From Methylopila sp. Yamaguchi (GTDB taxonomy: Bacteria > Pseudomonadota > Alphaproteobacteria > Rhizobiales > Methylopilaceae), in NCBI RefSeq assembly GCF_002897035.1, contig NZ_BAUX01000001.1:186001-250000 (forward strand): 64,000 nucleotides of DNA. Reading direction: 5' to 3'. Under the pieces are notes generated by a model. That model did not search any database. It was not told where the DNA came from and saw only the letters and a list, made by a program, of their open reading frames with translations. Within the stretch, counting starts at the first letter, position 1; every line of letters starts with the position of its first letter. This document shows positions 17,624-26,663 of the stretch, piece after piece. The translations under genes were made by a program, and so were the position numbers.

Positions 17624-18252
17624 AGGCGCCGTTGCCGGCGACGACCCCGGACGACCGGCCCTCGCCGCTGCGCCGGGCGCTGTTCGCGCTTCCCGTCGCC
17701 GTGGTCGCGGTCGGAGTCTGGTTCTTCTACGGCTCGTTGACGAGCGGTCGCGACCCCGCGGCCCTGCCCTCGGCGCTGGTCGGGCGGGCGGCCCCGCAGA
17801 CGGCGCTGCCCGCCCTCGAGGGGCTGCTGGCGAACGGCGCGCCGGTCGCGGGCTTTTCGACCGCCGACCTCGCCACCGGGCAGGTCACGCTGGTGAACGT
17901 GTTCGCCTCCTGGTGCGCCCCCTGTCGGCAGGAGCATCCTGTGCTGATGCGGCTGCGCGAGCAGGGCGTCCGCATCCTCGGGCTGAACTACAAGGACACG
18001 GTTGAGAACGCCCGGCGCTTCCTCGGCGGCCTCGGCAACCCCTACGAGCGCGTCGGCGTCGACGCCAACGGCCGGGCTGGCGTCGAGTGGGGCGTCTACG
18101 GCGTGCCCGAGACCTTCGTGGTGACGGGCGACGGCCGCGTCGCCTTCAAGTTCGTGGGCCCGCTGACGATGGAGTCGGCCGAGGCGACGCTGAAGCCGCA
18201 GATCGAGAAGGCGAGGGCCGCGACGCCCGCGACGGACAAGCCGTCGAGCTGA
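17620..18252 (+). CDS. ccmG: Thiol:disulfide oxidoreductase CcmG/DsbE
   Basis: Membrane-anchored periplasmic thioredoxin that reduces apocytochrome c cysteines for heme attachment. 210 residues: one N-terminal anchor (RALFALPVAVVAVGVWFFYG) and a thioredoxin domain with the active site ASWCAPCRQEHP and the cis-proline loop VYGVPETFV. GLNYKDTVENARRFL is typical of the family. Last gene of the ccmB-ccmC-ccmD-ccmG run. Confidence 0.96.
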   Translation: MKAPLPATTPDDRPSPLRRALFALPVAVVAVGVWFFYGSLTSGRDPAALPSALVGRAAPQTALPALEGLLANGAPVAGFSTADLATGQVTLVNVFASWCAPCRQEHPVLMRLREQGVRILGLNYKDTVENARRFLGGLGNPYERVGVDANGRAGVEWGVYGVPETFVVTGDGRVAFKFVGPLTMESAEATLKPQIEKARAATPATDKPSS

Positions 18253-18313
18253 CGGGGCCGCAGACTTCGTCCGGGCCCCTCCCCGCCGGCCGCGGAGCTC
18301 TTATCTCTCACGC

Positions 18314-20842
18314 GTGTCCACCCGCGCCCGCGTCCCCTCCGCAGCCGTGCTGCCCGACCGCTTCGTGCGCTGGTTCGCCGGGCGCGGCTGGAGCCCGCGC
18401 GTCCATCAGCTCGAACTCATGGCGCACGCCCAAGCCGGGCGCGACGCGCTGCTGATCGCGCCCACCGGCGCCGGCAAGACGCTGGCGGGCTTCCTGCCGA
18501 CCTTGGTCGAACTCGCGGAGCGCGGGCCGTCGAACTCCGACAATGCGGGAACCCACACGCTTTACGTCTCGCCGCTAAAGGCGCTCGCCGTCGACGTCGC
18601 GCGCAATCTGGAGCGGCCGATCGCGGAGATGGGTCTGCCCATCCGCGTGGAAGGCAGGACCGGCGACACGCCCGCCGCCCGGCGCAAGCGGCAGAAGGAG
18701 CGCCCGCCGGACATCCTGCTCACGACTCCGGAACAGATCGCGCTGCTGATCGGCGATCCCAGCGCGGGTCGGCTGTTCGAGACGGTGAAGCGCGTGGTGG
18801 TGGACGAGCTGCACGCGCTGGGCCCCACCAAGCGCGGCGACCAGCTGGCTTTGGCGCTCGCCCGCATCCGGGCGCTCGCGCCGGGCGTCGTCACGGTCGG
18901 GCTCTCCGCCACCGTGAGCGACCCCGACGCGCTGCGGCGCTGGCTGGTCGACCCGCGCCGGGGCCGCCCGCTCGCGGAGCTCGTGCAGATCGCCGGCGGC
19001 GCGGCGCCGGACATCTCGATCCACCAGACCGACGAGCGCCTGCCCTGGGCCGGCCATGGCGGCCGCCACGCGCTGGGCGCGATCTACGAGGAGATCAAGC
19101 GGCACAAGACCACGCTGCTGTTCGCCAACACCCGGGCGCAGGCCGAGCTGACGTTCCAGGAGCTGTGGCGGATCAACGAGGACACCCTGCCGATCGCCCT
19201 TCACCACGGCTCGCTCGACGTCGGCCAGCGCCGGAAGGTCGAAGCGGCCATGGGCGAGGGCCGGCTGAAGGCGGTGGTCGCGACCTCCACGCTCGATCTC
19301 GGCATCGACTGGGGCGACGTCGACCTCGTGGTCCACATGGGATCGCCCAAGGGCGCCTCGCGCCTGCTGCAGCGGACGGGGCGCGCCAACCACCGGCTGG
19401 ACGAGCCCTCGAAGGCCATCATGGTGCCCGCCAACCGCTTCGAGGTGATCGAGTGCGAGGCGGCGCGGGCCGCCGCGCTCGCGGGCGAGCAGGACGCGGA
19501 GGCCGCGAAGCCCGGCTCGCTCGACGTGCTGGCGCAGCACGTGCTGGGCGTCGCCTGCGGCGGCCCGTTCGACGCCGACGCGCTGTTCGCGGAGGTCACC
19601 TCCGCCGCGCCCTACGCCGACGTCGACCGCGCGACCTTCGACGACGTCGTCGCTTTTGTGGCGACCGGCGGCTATGCGCTGCGCTCCTACGAGCGCTTCG
19701 CCAAGATCCGGAAGACCAAGGACGGCTTGTGGCGGGTCTCGAACCCGCAGGTTGCGCAGAGCTGGCGCATGAACGTCGGCACCATCATCGAGGCGACGAC
19801 GCTGAAGGTGCGCCTCGCCAAGGCGCGCCGCTCGAAGGCCGGCACGGTCGCGCCCGGCGGCTTCGGAGGGCGGGTGCTGGGCGAGATCGAGGAGTATTTC
19901 GTCGAGACCCTCACCCCCGGCGACACCTTCATGTTCGCGGGCGAGATCCTGAAGTTCGACGCCCTGGTCGACACCGACGTCTACGCTTCGCGCTCGACCT
20001 CCGACGCGCCGAAGGTGCCGACCTACGTGGGCGGCCGCATGCCGCTGACGACCGACGTCGCGGCCCGCGTGCGTGGCATCATCGACGACCGCTCGAGCTG
20101 GCCGACGCTGCCCGAGCAGACGCGCGAATGGCTCGGCCTGCAGCAGCGCCGCTCGCTGATCCCGGAGCCGGAGCAGCTCCTGGTCGAGACCTTTCCGCGG
20201 GCCGGCAAGAACTTCCTCGTGGCCTACACCTTCGAGGGCCGGCTCGCGAACCAGACGCTCGGCATGCTGCTGACCCGCCGTCTGGAGCGCGCGCACGCCG
20301 CACCGCTCGGCTTCGTGGCGAGCGACTACTGCCTCGCGGTCTGGGCTTTGCGCGACATGAGCGCGATGATCGCGGGCGACCTGCTCTCGCTCGACGCGCT
20401 GTTCGACCAGGACATGCTCGGCGACGACCTGGAGGCGTGGCTGGAGGAGAGCGCGTTGATGAAGCGCACCTTCCGCAACTGCGCCATTATCGCCGGCCTG
20501 ATCGAGCGCAACGTGATCGGCGCGAAGCGCAAGACCGGGCGGCAGGTCACCATGTCCACCGACCTGATCTACGACGTGCTGCGCCGGCACGAGCCCGATC
20601 ACGTCCTGCTCCGCGCCGCCCGCGCCGACGCCGCCCGCGGCCTGATCGACCTCGAGCGCATCGTCGAGATGCTGGCGCGGGTGAAGGGCCACATGGTCCA
20701 CAAGCCGCTGTCGCGCGTCTCGCCGCTGGCTGTGCCCGTGCTGCTGGAGGTCGGCCGCGAGCCGGTCTACGGCGCCTCCCAAGACGCGCTGCTGAAGCTT
20801 GCGGCCGACGATCTGGTCGCGGAGGCGATGGCGGAGGATTGA
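18314..20842 (+). CDS. Lhr-type DEXH helicase, ligase-associated DNA repair
   Basis: 842 residues, starting at GTG 18314. Two RecA-like domains: motif I PTGAGKTLAGF, motif II VVVDELHAL, motif III GLSATVSD, motif IV-VI region ATSTLDLGIDWGDVDLV and LLQRTGRANHR. A winged-helix and Lhr-core region follow. This is the helicase that accompanies a PdeM-type phosphoesterase and an ATP-dependent ligase in bacterial repair clusters; pdeM is encoded downstream, but no ligase or Exo gene lies in the window. Likely a 3'-5' DNA or RNA:DNA helicase. Confidence 0.93.
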   Translation: MSTRARVPSAAVLPDRFVRWFAGRGWSPRVHQLELMAHAQAGRDALLIAPTGAGKTLAGFLPTLVELAERGPSNSDNAGTHTLYVSPLKALAVDVARNLERPIAEMGLPIRVEGRTGDTPAARRKRQKERPPDILLTTPEQIALLIGDPSAGRLFETVKRVVVDELHALGPTKRGDQLALALARIRALAPGVVTVGLSATVSDPDALRRWLVDPRRGRPLAELVQIAGGAAPDISIHQTDERLPWAGHGGRHALGAIYEEIKRHKTTLLFANTRAQAELTFQELWRINEDTLPIALHHGSLDVGQRRKVEAAMGEGRLKAVVATSTLDLGIDWGDVDLVVHMGSPKGASRLLQRTGRANHRLDEPSKAIMVPANRFEVIECEAARAAALAGEQDAEAAKPGSLDVLAQHVLGVACGGPFDADALFAEVTSAAPYADVDRATFDDVVAFVATGGYALRSYERFAKIRKTKDGLWRVSNPQVAQSWRMNVGTIIEATTLKVRLAKARRSKAGTVAPGGFGGRVLGEIEEYFVETLTPGDTFMFAGEILKFDALVDTDVYASRSTSDAPKVPTYVGGRMPLTTDVAARVRGIIDDRSSWPTLPEQTREWLGLQQRRSLIPEPEQLLVETFPRAGKNFLVAYTFEGRLANQTLGMLLTRRLERAHAAPLGFVASDYCLAVWALRDMSAMIAGDLLSLDALFDQDMLGDDLEAWLEESALMKRTFRNCAIIAGLIERNVIGAKRKTGRQVTMSTDLIYDVLRRHEPDHVLLRAARADAARGLIDLERIVEMLARVKGHMVHKPLSRVSPLAVPVLLEVGREPVYGASQDALLKLAADDLVAEAMAED

Positions 20843-20915
20843 CCCGGTGGCGGCGTGCCCGCCGCCGGAGGCCGAGCCGGGATCATCCCCTGACGCTTCC
20901 TGCGAGCGCGTCGGT

Positions 20916-20929
20916 TTGATCCGCGTCAA
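20916..20929 (+). promoter_or_regulatory. Fnr/FixK-type box (candidate)
   Basis: TTGATCCGCGTCAA matches the Fnr/FixK palindrome TTGAT-N4-ATCAA at nine of ten positions. It lies 55 bases before the start of the small membrane protein at 20984, which suits activation from about -41. Confidence 0.55.
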
Positions 20930-20983
20930 AGCGGCGGCTGCGGTTCGGGGCTGTTCTCCTCTCATTCAAGAGGAGAAACCCGG

Positions 20984-21085
20984 ATGCCCGCCGAAACCCT
21001 GTTCGTCGTCGCCGCCGTGCTCGTGATGTTCGGCGCCTTCGCCGGCACGCTCGCCTGGGCCGGCTCCCGAGCGCGCCCGCGCTGA
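20984..21085 (+). CDS. 33-residue single-helix membrane protein
   Basis: A small gene with a strong ribosome site (AAGAGGAG, seven to eight bases ahead of ATG). The product is one hydrophobic helix (residues 4-26, TLFVVAAVLVMFGAFAGTLA) with a short polar tail ending SRARPR. Codon use matches the core genome. An Fnr/FixK-like box lies upstream, suggesting control by low oxygen. Small proteins of this form can be accessory subunits of membrane oxidases, but no partner is encoded nearby and the function is unknown. Confidence 0.75.
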   Translation: MPAETLFVVAAVLVMFGAFAGTLAWAGSRARPR

Positions 21086-21135
21086 CGCGCCGGAGGCGTG
21101 GACGGGACTCCGCGGTTCCTGCTACGTTCCGCGGA

Positions 21136-21846
21136 ATGATTCCGTCCCGCCCTTCCAAGAGCGCGTCCGAGCCGACGATCACCGTCGCCGGCGCGGCCCT
21201 CGTCGCCGATCCGCTCGGCGCGCTGTACGAGCCGGGCTCGGGCGCGCTGATCGTCGCGGATCTGCATCTGGAAAAGGGCTCGTACTTCGCCCGCCGCGGC
21301 CAGATGCTGCCGCCCTATGACACCGCCACCACGCTCGGGCGGCTCGCGCGCCTCGTCGCCGCCTATCAGCCGCGCGTGGTCATCGCGCTCGGCGACAGTT
21401 TCCACGACGACGGCGGCCCCGCCCGCATGCACGAGGCGGACCGCGCGGCGGTGGCGGAGCTGCAGCGCGGGCGCGACTGGATCTGGATCGCCGGCAATCA
21501 TGATCCGGCGCCGCCCGCGAACCTCGGGGGCGAGGCCAGGCTGACCCTCGTTCTCGGCGCCCTCACCCTGCGCCACGAGCCGACGGCCGGCGCCGCGCCC
21601 GGCGAGCTTGCCGGCCATCTGCATCCGGTGGCGAAGGTGGCCGTGCGCGGCCGCGGCCTGCGCCGCCGCTGCTTCGCGACCGACGGCGCGCGCGTGGTGC
21701 TGCCGGCCTTCGGCGCCTACGCCGGCGGCCTCAACGTGCGCGACCAGGCCTTCGCCGGCCTGTTTTCGGGCGACGCCTTCACGGCCTGGATGCTCGGCGA
21801 CGCTGGCGTCTACGCCTTCGCCGCCCGGGGCCTCCGCCCGGACTGA
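21136..21846 (+). CDS. pdeM: Ligase-associated phosphoesterase PdeM
   Basis: A calcineurin-like metallophosphoesterase of 236 residues. Metal-binding motifs are in order: VADLHLEKGS, IALGDSFHDD, IAGNHDP and LAGHLHP. In this family it is found with an Lhr-type helicase and ATP-dependent ligase in a DNA damage response cluster; the helicase is encoded 293 bases upstream on the same strand. Probably a nuclease or phosphodiesterase in DNA repair. Confidence 0.92.
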   Translation: MIPSRPSKSASEPTITVAGAALVADPLGALYEPGSGALIVADLHLEKGSYFARRGQMLPPYDTATTLGRLARLVAAYQPRVVIALGDSFHDDGGPARMHEADRAAVAELQRGRDWIWIAGNHDPAPPANLGGEARLTLVLGALTLRHEPTAGAAPGELAGHLHPVAKVAVRGRGLRRRCFATDGARVVLPAFGAYAGGLNVRDQAFAGLFSGDAFTAWMLGDAGVYAFAARGLRPD

Positions 21847-21918
21847 CGCGTTCTTGCTTCCCTTCTCACCCTGCCGGAGAACGGCAGGAAGAGGCCGCCT
21901 TTCGGATGGCCGGCGCCC

Positions 21919-23736
21919 CTAGATCCGCACCCGCTTCTCGGCCACGGCGGCGAACAGCTCCGCGTCGAGCGGCGTGAAGCGACCCTCGGTCGGGTGGGCG
22001 AGATAGAGCGGGTCGGCGATCAACGCAGGGTCGCAGCCCTCCCGCACCAGATCCACCTTGCGCTGCTTGAACGTGCCGGTGACGTCGATCGTCCGGCCGA
22101 TCCTTAGGAACACCGGTCGGGCGTAGGGCGGCAGGCTGGACGCCAGGAAGGCATGGAGCCCCGCGAGGTCGAGCTCGCCCTCGGTCACCACCAGCGCCAT
22201 GCCGGCCCGGCCGTCGTAGCCCGGCGCCGCCACGCCGTAGACCGTGACGTCGGTCACGCCGGGGAACATCGAGATCGTCTCGGAGACCTCCGAGGTCGCG
22301 ACGTTCTCGCCCTTCCACCGGAAGGTGTCGCCGATCCGGTCCACGAAGTAGAAGTAGCCGTTCTCGTCCCGCCGCATCAGGTCGCCGGTGCGGAACCAGC
22401 GGTCGCCGGGCTCAAAGGCGTCCGTGAGGATCTTTCGCTTCGTCGCCTCCGGGTCGGCGTAGCCCTCGAAGCGCATCGAGGGCTTTGACGGGTCGTTGAG
22501 GATGCGCCCGACCACCTCGCCGACCTCGCCCGGCGGGCACTCGACGCAGCGGCCCGAGGCGTCGCGCACCTCCGCGCAGGCCTCGACGTCGAAACGGATC
22601 ACCTTGGTCGGGAACTTGCGCTTCATGTACCAGGGGATGCGCCCGACGGCGCCCGGCGTGCCGTCGAGGTTGAACAGCGCGACGTTCCCCTCGGTCGCCG
22701 CGTACCACTCCAGAATGAACGGGATCCGGAAGCGCTCGGCGAACTGCGGCCAGACGTCCGGCCGCAGGCCGTTCCCGCAGACGAGGCGCAGCTTGTGTCG
22801 CGTCTCGGCCTCGCACGGCGGCGTGTGCACGAGGTAGCGGCAGAGCTCGCCGATGTACTCGGCCAGCGTGCACTCCGTCGCGACCACGTCGTCCCAGAAC
22901 CGGCTGGCCTGGAACCGCTCGCGGATGACCACCGAGGCGCCGGCGAGCAGAGGCGCGCAGGCGGCGATGACGCCCCCGACCGTGTGGTACATCGGCAGGC
23001 AGTCGTACATCCGGTCGTCCGGCCGCACGCCCATCGCGCCCATGAAGCCATGGGTGATCGCCATCAGCCGGTAATGGTTGATGTTGGCGGCCTTGGGCAT
23101 GCCCGTGGTGCCGCTGGTGTAGATGAACAGCGCGCGGTCCTCGACCGTCAGCCGCGGCAGGTCGACGGCCGGCAGCGGCGCGCCGGAGAAGCCGGACAGG
23201 GCCTCGTCGATCCGCGGCCAGTCGAACGCAGCCTCGCCCTGGACGTCGCCATGAAGCCAGACCGCCGGGCGTGGATCCACGCTCACGAAGGCCTCGGCGG
23301 AGGCGTAGGCGGCGGCGAGGTTCGCGCCGACGATCACATGCTTCGGCCCGACGATCGAGACGCAGTGGGCGAGCGGTCCGCCGGACAGATTGGTGTTGAG
23401 CAGCGCGACCACGCCCCCGACGCGGGTAATCCCGAGCCAGCAGGCGAGATAGTCCGGCCGGTTGGTCATCATCAGGGCGACGACGTCGCCTTTGACCACG
23501 CCGTTCGCCTTCGCCCAGCGGGCGTAGGCGTTGGCGCGCGCGTCGAGCTCCGCGAAGCTGTAGGTCTCGTGCTCCGAGATCAGGGCGGTGCGGGATCCAT
23601 GCTTCGCCGCGAGCTCCGCCACGACGTGCGGGAACACCCGCCCGCGGTCGCGGCCGATCGGCATGGTGGCGCGCAGCGCCCGCAGAACTCCCTTGAGGAA
23701 AAGCCAGTCCCGCGCAAGCCGCGACCACGGCGCCAT
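21919..23736 (-). CDS. Long-chain acyl-CoA synthetase (FATP/FadD-like)
   Basis: Activates fatty acids to acyl-CoA via acyl-AMP. 605 residues of the ANL superfamily: the phosphate loop YTSGTTGMPKAA, the adenine-binding segment around EWYAATEGN, RWFRTGDL with a following DRIGDTFRWKGENVAT, and a C-terminal lysine region FKQRKVDLVREG. The motif pattern and length fit the FATP-type (very-)long-chain enzymes rather than E. coli FadD. It stands alone between pdeM and the GTPase. Confidence 0.9.
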   Translation of the reverse strand: MAPWSRLARDWLFLKGVLRALRATMPIGRDRGRVFPHVVAELAAKHGSRTALISEHETYSFAELDARANAYARWAKANGVVKGDVVALMMTNRPDYLACWLGITRVGGVVALLNTNLSGGPLAHCVSIVGPKHVIVGANLAAAYASAEAFVSVDPRPAVWLHGDVQGEAAFDWPRIDEALSGFSGAPLPAVDLPRLTVEDRALFIYTSGTTGMPKAANINHYRLMAITHGFMGAMGVRPDDRMYDCLPMYHTVGGVIAACAPLLAGASVVIRERFQASRFWDDVVATECTLAEYIGELCRYLVHTPPCEAETRHKLRLVCGNGLRPDVWPQFAERFRIPFILEWYAATEGNVALFNLDGTPGAVGRIPWYMKRKFPTKVIRFDVEACAEVRDASGRCVECPPGEVGEVVGRILNDPSKPSMRFEGYADPEATKRKILTDAFEPGDRWFRTGDLMRRDENGYFYFVDRIGDTFRWKGENVATSEVSETISMFPGVTDVTVYGVAAPGYDGRAGMALVVTEGELDLAGLHAFLASSLPPYARPVFLRIGRTIDVTGTFKQRKVDLVREGCDPALIADPLYLAHPTEGRFTPLDAELFAAVAEKRVRI

Positions 23737-23865
23737 GCACCCTCCTGCGCCTCGTTCAGCCCGCGACGCGGCGGCGAAGCGTCTTCGTTGTCGTCCCGCA
23801 GTGAAGCCCGGCGGCCCAAGCGCTGTCCACCCCTGCGAAGAGGCGACGCTCGCGACCGTGAACGG

Positions 23866-24900
23866 TTATCCCAGCAGACCTCCGGCGCGCGGGGCGAGCG
23901 GATTGTCGCTCATGGCCGCGCGGTCCGGCCGGTCCGGCGCGATGCGGCCGGCGAAGGCGGCGTAGAGCTTCCCGAGCAGATCGGGCTCCAGCCCCTCCCC
24001 GATCGCGACAAGCCGGGTGCGGCGGTCGTCGTCCGGCCAGGCGTCGAGGAAACGCGGGGCGGCGAAGACGTGGCGCACGCCCTGCACCACCAGCGGCCGG
24101 TCCGGCTCCTCCGCCAGCCGCACCAGCCCCTTAAGCCGCAGCAGCTTCGGCGCGTGGGCCGAGCGCAGCAGCTCCACGAACAGATCGTAGGACGCACGGG
24201 TCAGCGGCGCCTCGCTCGCCAGCGCGACCGAGACCACCGAACCATGGATCGCCGGCAACGCCGGAAGATCGGGCTTCGGCGCGTCGTGCCGCGCGAGCGC
24301 CTCGCCGGCCGCCACGGTCGCGGCGTCGACGACGCGCGCCATCGGCGCGAGGGATCCGACCGCCGCCCGCGTCGCGGCGGCCTCGGAGGCGCTCGCAATG
24401 TCGATCTTCGACAGCGCGACGAGATCGGCCATCGCCGCCTGCCGGGCGGCCTCGGCGCGCTCCGCCAGCGTCGCGGCGCCGTCGACGGCCGAGACCACGG
24501 CGACGACGCCCGCCACCTGAAAACGCAGCGCGAGATAAGGGTGCAGCGACAGCGTCTGCAGCACGGGGACGGGATCGGCGAGGCCCGTCGTCTCCAGCAT
24601 CAGGCGGCTGAACTGGGGGATGCGGCCGTTGTCGCGGGCGCGCAGCAGGCCTTCGAGCGTCTCGATCAGGTCCCCGCGAAGCGTGCAGCACAGGCACCCG
24701 CCCGCGAGCGCCACGACGCCCTCGGCCGCGTGCTCCACCAGCAGATGGTCGACGCCGATCTCGCCGGCCTCGTTGACCACGACGGCCGCGTCCGACAGCG
24801 CGGGATCGCGCAACAGCCGGTTCAGCAGCGTGGTCTTGCCCGCCCCCAGGAAGCCGGTGAGCACGGTGAGCGGGATCGGGGCGAGGCGGGGATCGGTCAT
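23866..24900 (-). CDS. COG0523 (CobW-type) metallochaperone GTPase
   Basis: A G3E-family GTPase of 344 residues, of the class that handles metals such as zinc or cobalt. Walker A is GFLGAGKT (residues 16-23); the metal-binding CxCC motif is GGCLCCTLRGDL; Walker B-like ETTGLADP and the guanine motif SKID are visible, followed by the C-terminal CobW domain. The start at 24900 opens on the canonical MTDPRLAPIPLTVLTG; the frame extends to 24966. No metal riboswitch or Zur-like box was seen, so the metal is open. Confidence 0.88.
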   Translation of the reverse strand: MTDPRLAPIPLTVLTGFLGAGKTTLLNRLLRDPALSDAAVVVNEAGEIGVDHLLVEHAAEGVVALAGGCLCCTLRGDLIETLEGLLRARDNGRIPQFSRLMLETTGLADPVPVLQTLSLHPYLALRFQVAGVVAVVSAVDGAATLAERAEAARQAAMADLVALSKIDIASASEAAATRAAVGSLAPMARVVDAATVAAGEALARHDAPKPDLPALPAIHGSVVSVALASEAPLTRASYDLFVELLRSAHAPKLLRLKGLVRLAEEPDRPLVVQGVRHVFAAPRFLDAWPDDDRRTRLVAIGEGLEPDLLGKLYAAFAGRIAPDRPDRAAMSDNPLAPRAGGLLG

Positions 24901-24970
24901 GGAGGGTGCGGCACGGGCGATTGAGGCAGGAGGACGCGACCTTAGAGAACGCTCCCCACGGGCCACGCTC

Positions 24971-25074
24971 AGCGCGTCATCTCCCGGCTTGTCCGGGGGA
25001 TCCAGGCGTCATGGGACCGCAGCGTCCGAAAAGCGGACGCCCCGGATAAACCGGGGCGTGACGAGCCTTATCCT
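24971..25074. repeat. Palindromic intergenic repeat
   Basis: A GC-rich element with paired segments such as CTCCCGGCTTGTCCGGGGG (about 24981-24999), GCGTCC/GGACGC (25022-25040) and CCCCGG/CCGGGG (25040-25056), ending in CGTGACG. The core resembles the elements near 38671 and 48043. No gene. Confidence 0.65.
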
Positions 25075-25095
25075 GAAACGTTCGCGAGGGAGCGC

Positions 25096-26451
25096 TCAGA
25101 ACGACGACTTGCCCTCGGTGGGCGCGGCGTTGCGGTAGATCCCGCCGGGCACGGCGACCGGCGAATTGGAGGCGGCGTTGGGGCCCGGCGACAGCGTCGG
25201 GCCGGCGCTCTTCGGCGTGAGCTCGATCTTGACGCGGCCCTTCTTCTCCGTAGAGGCCGCGGTCTTCTTCGGCGCCTTCGCGGAGGCCTTCGCCTTCTGC
25301 GGCGTCGCGGCCTTCAGCGGCTTCACCTTGGCCGAGCCCGGCTTCACGGCCGCGCCGGGGATCAGCGCCGGGGTCGTCGAGGCCTTCGGCGCGAAGGCCG
25401 GCGGGTCCTCGTCGAGGCCGCTCGGCTTTGCCGCCACCTGCGGCGCGTTCGGCGCCGGCGTGGCGTAGACCATGACCGGGTTCACCTGGGTCTTCGCCAT
25501 CAGGATCGGCCGCCAGGGATGGCCGTTGGGGTCGAGCTTGCGGGCGGCGCGGATCTTGGCGGTCGACTTGCCGCACATCTGCTCGCGGAGGTCGACGGGG
25601 AAGGCCGCCGTCACGTCGGGGAGGCTCGCCAGCGTCCCGCGCGCGGAGGTCGCCGCGAAGCCGCGCTCGAAGGCGTCGATCGCGGTCTCGGACCGCTCGA
25701 TCGGCGTCGGCGCGCCGAGCACCACGGTGACGAGGCGGCGGCTGCCGCGGGTCGCCGTCGCCACCACGTTGAAGCCGGAGGAGCAGACGTAGCCGGTCTT
25801 CATTCCGTCCGTGCCGGGATAGCGCCCGACGAGGCCGTTGTGATTGCGGAGAATGCGGTCGCCGATCTGGATCGCGTCGAGCGAGAACAGGCCGGCCCAC
25901 TGGGGGAAGTCGCGGTAGAGCCGGGTCGCCAGCACCGCCATGTCGCGCGCCGTGGTGCGCTGCAGGTCCGGACCGGGGCGCACCGGCAGCCCGTTCGGAT
26001 TGACGAAGTTGGTGCTCGTCATGCCGATGCGGCGGGCGGTGGCGTTCATCTCGGCGACGAAGCCCTCGACGCTGCCGGAGGCGCCCTCGGCGAGCAGGAA
26101 GGCGATGTCGTTCGCCGACTGCACCATCAGCATCTTCAGCGCGTCGTCGACCGTGACGGTCTGGCCGACCTGGAAGCCCATCTTCGAGGGCGGCTCGGCC
26201 TGGGCCCGCGCGCTGTAGACCAACGGGGCGTCCCGGCGGAGCTTGCCGTTTTCAATCGCCTGCAGGACCACGTAGGTGGTCATTAGCTTGGTCAGCGAGG
26301 CCGGGTACCAGGGGACGGTCGGCTCCTGCGCCTCCAGCACCTGGCCGGTGGCGACGTCCGCGACGACGAGGGGGTTCGCCGCGGCCGGCGCGACCAGCGC
26401 GAGCGTTGCGGCGAGCCACGCGACGGCGCGGCGGGCGGGGGACTGGGGCAT
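25096..26451 (-). CDS. D-alanyl-D-alanine carboxypeptidase (S11 family)
   Basis: Low-molecular-weight penicillin-binding protein that trims peptidoglycan pentapeptides. 451 residues: signal peptide ending APAAA, then the S11 catalytic triad SLTK (52-55), SAN (112-114) and KTG (218-220). The region after about residue 300 is unusual: a long Ala/Pro/Lys-rich, probably disordered tail with PLKAATPQKAKASAKAPKK, in place of the classical PBP5 C-terminal domain and amphipathic anchor. It may bind the wall by charge. Confidence 0.92.
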   Translation of the reverse strand: MPQSPARRAVAWLAATLALVAPAAANPLVVADVATGQVLEAQEPTVPWYPASLTKLMTTYVVLQAIENGKLRRDAPLVYSARAQAEPPSKMGFQVGQTVTVDDALKMLMVQSANDIAFLLAEGASGSVEGFVAEMNATARRIGMTSTNFVNPNGLPVRPGPDLQRTTARDMAVLATRLYRDFPQWAGLFSLDAIQIGDRILRNHNGLVGRYPGTDGMKTGYVCSSGFNVVATATRGSRRLVTVVLGAPTPIERSETAIDAFERGFAATSARGTLASLPDVTAAFPVDLREQMCGKSTAKIRAARKLDPNGHPWRPILMAKTQVNPVMVYATPAPNAPQVAAKPSGLDEDPPAFAPKASTTPALIPGAAVKPGSAKVKPLKAATPQKAKASAKAPKKTAASTEKKGRVKIELTPKSAGPTLSPGPNAASNSPVAVPGGIYRNAAPTEGKSSF

Positions 26452-26663
26452 GGGCGCGATCGTACTCGTGATGCGTGGTCGTCGAAGCGACGCTCTCGCC
26501 CTCGCGCGTCGCCGACGCGCGTCCGGGCCAAGGACGCTGCCTAAAGAACGCCTGCCTGAGGCAGGACCGTTGTACCTTCAGAGTCGGAAAAGTCCAACGA
26601 CGGAGGTTCACGAGGGACGGAGCGCGACGAGGCGGGCGAAGCGCCAATCCGTCCGGGGGCGCG

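Noticed and set aside
18575-20965. Minus-strand open frame of 796 codons
   Set aside because: Shadow of the Lhr-type helicase, caused by GC-rich codon third positions.
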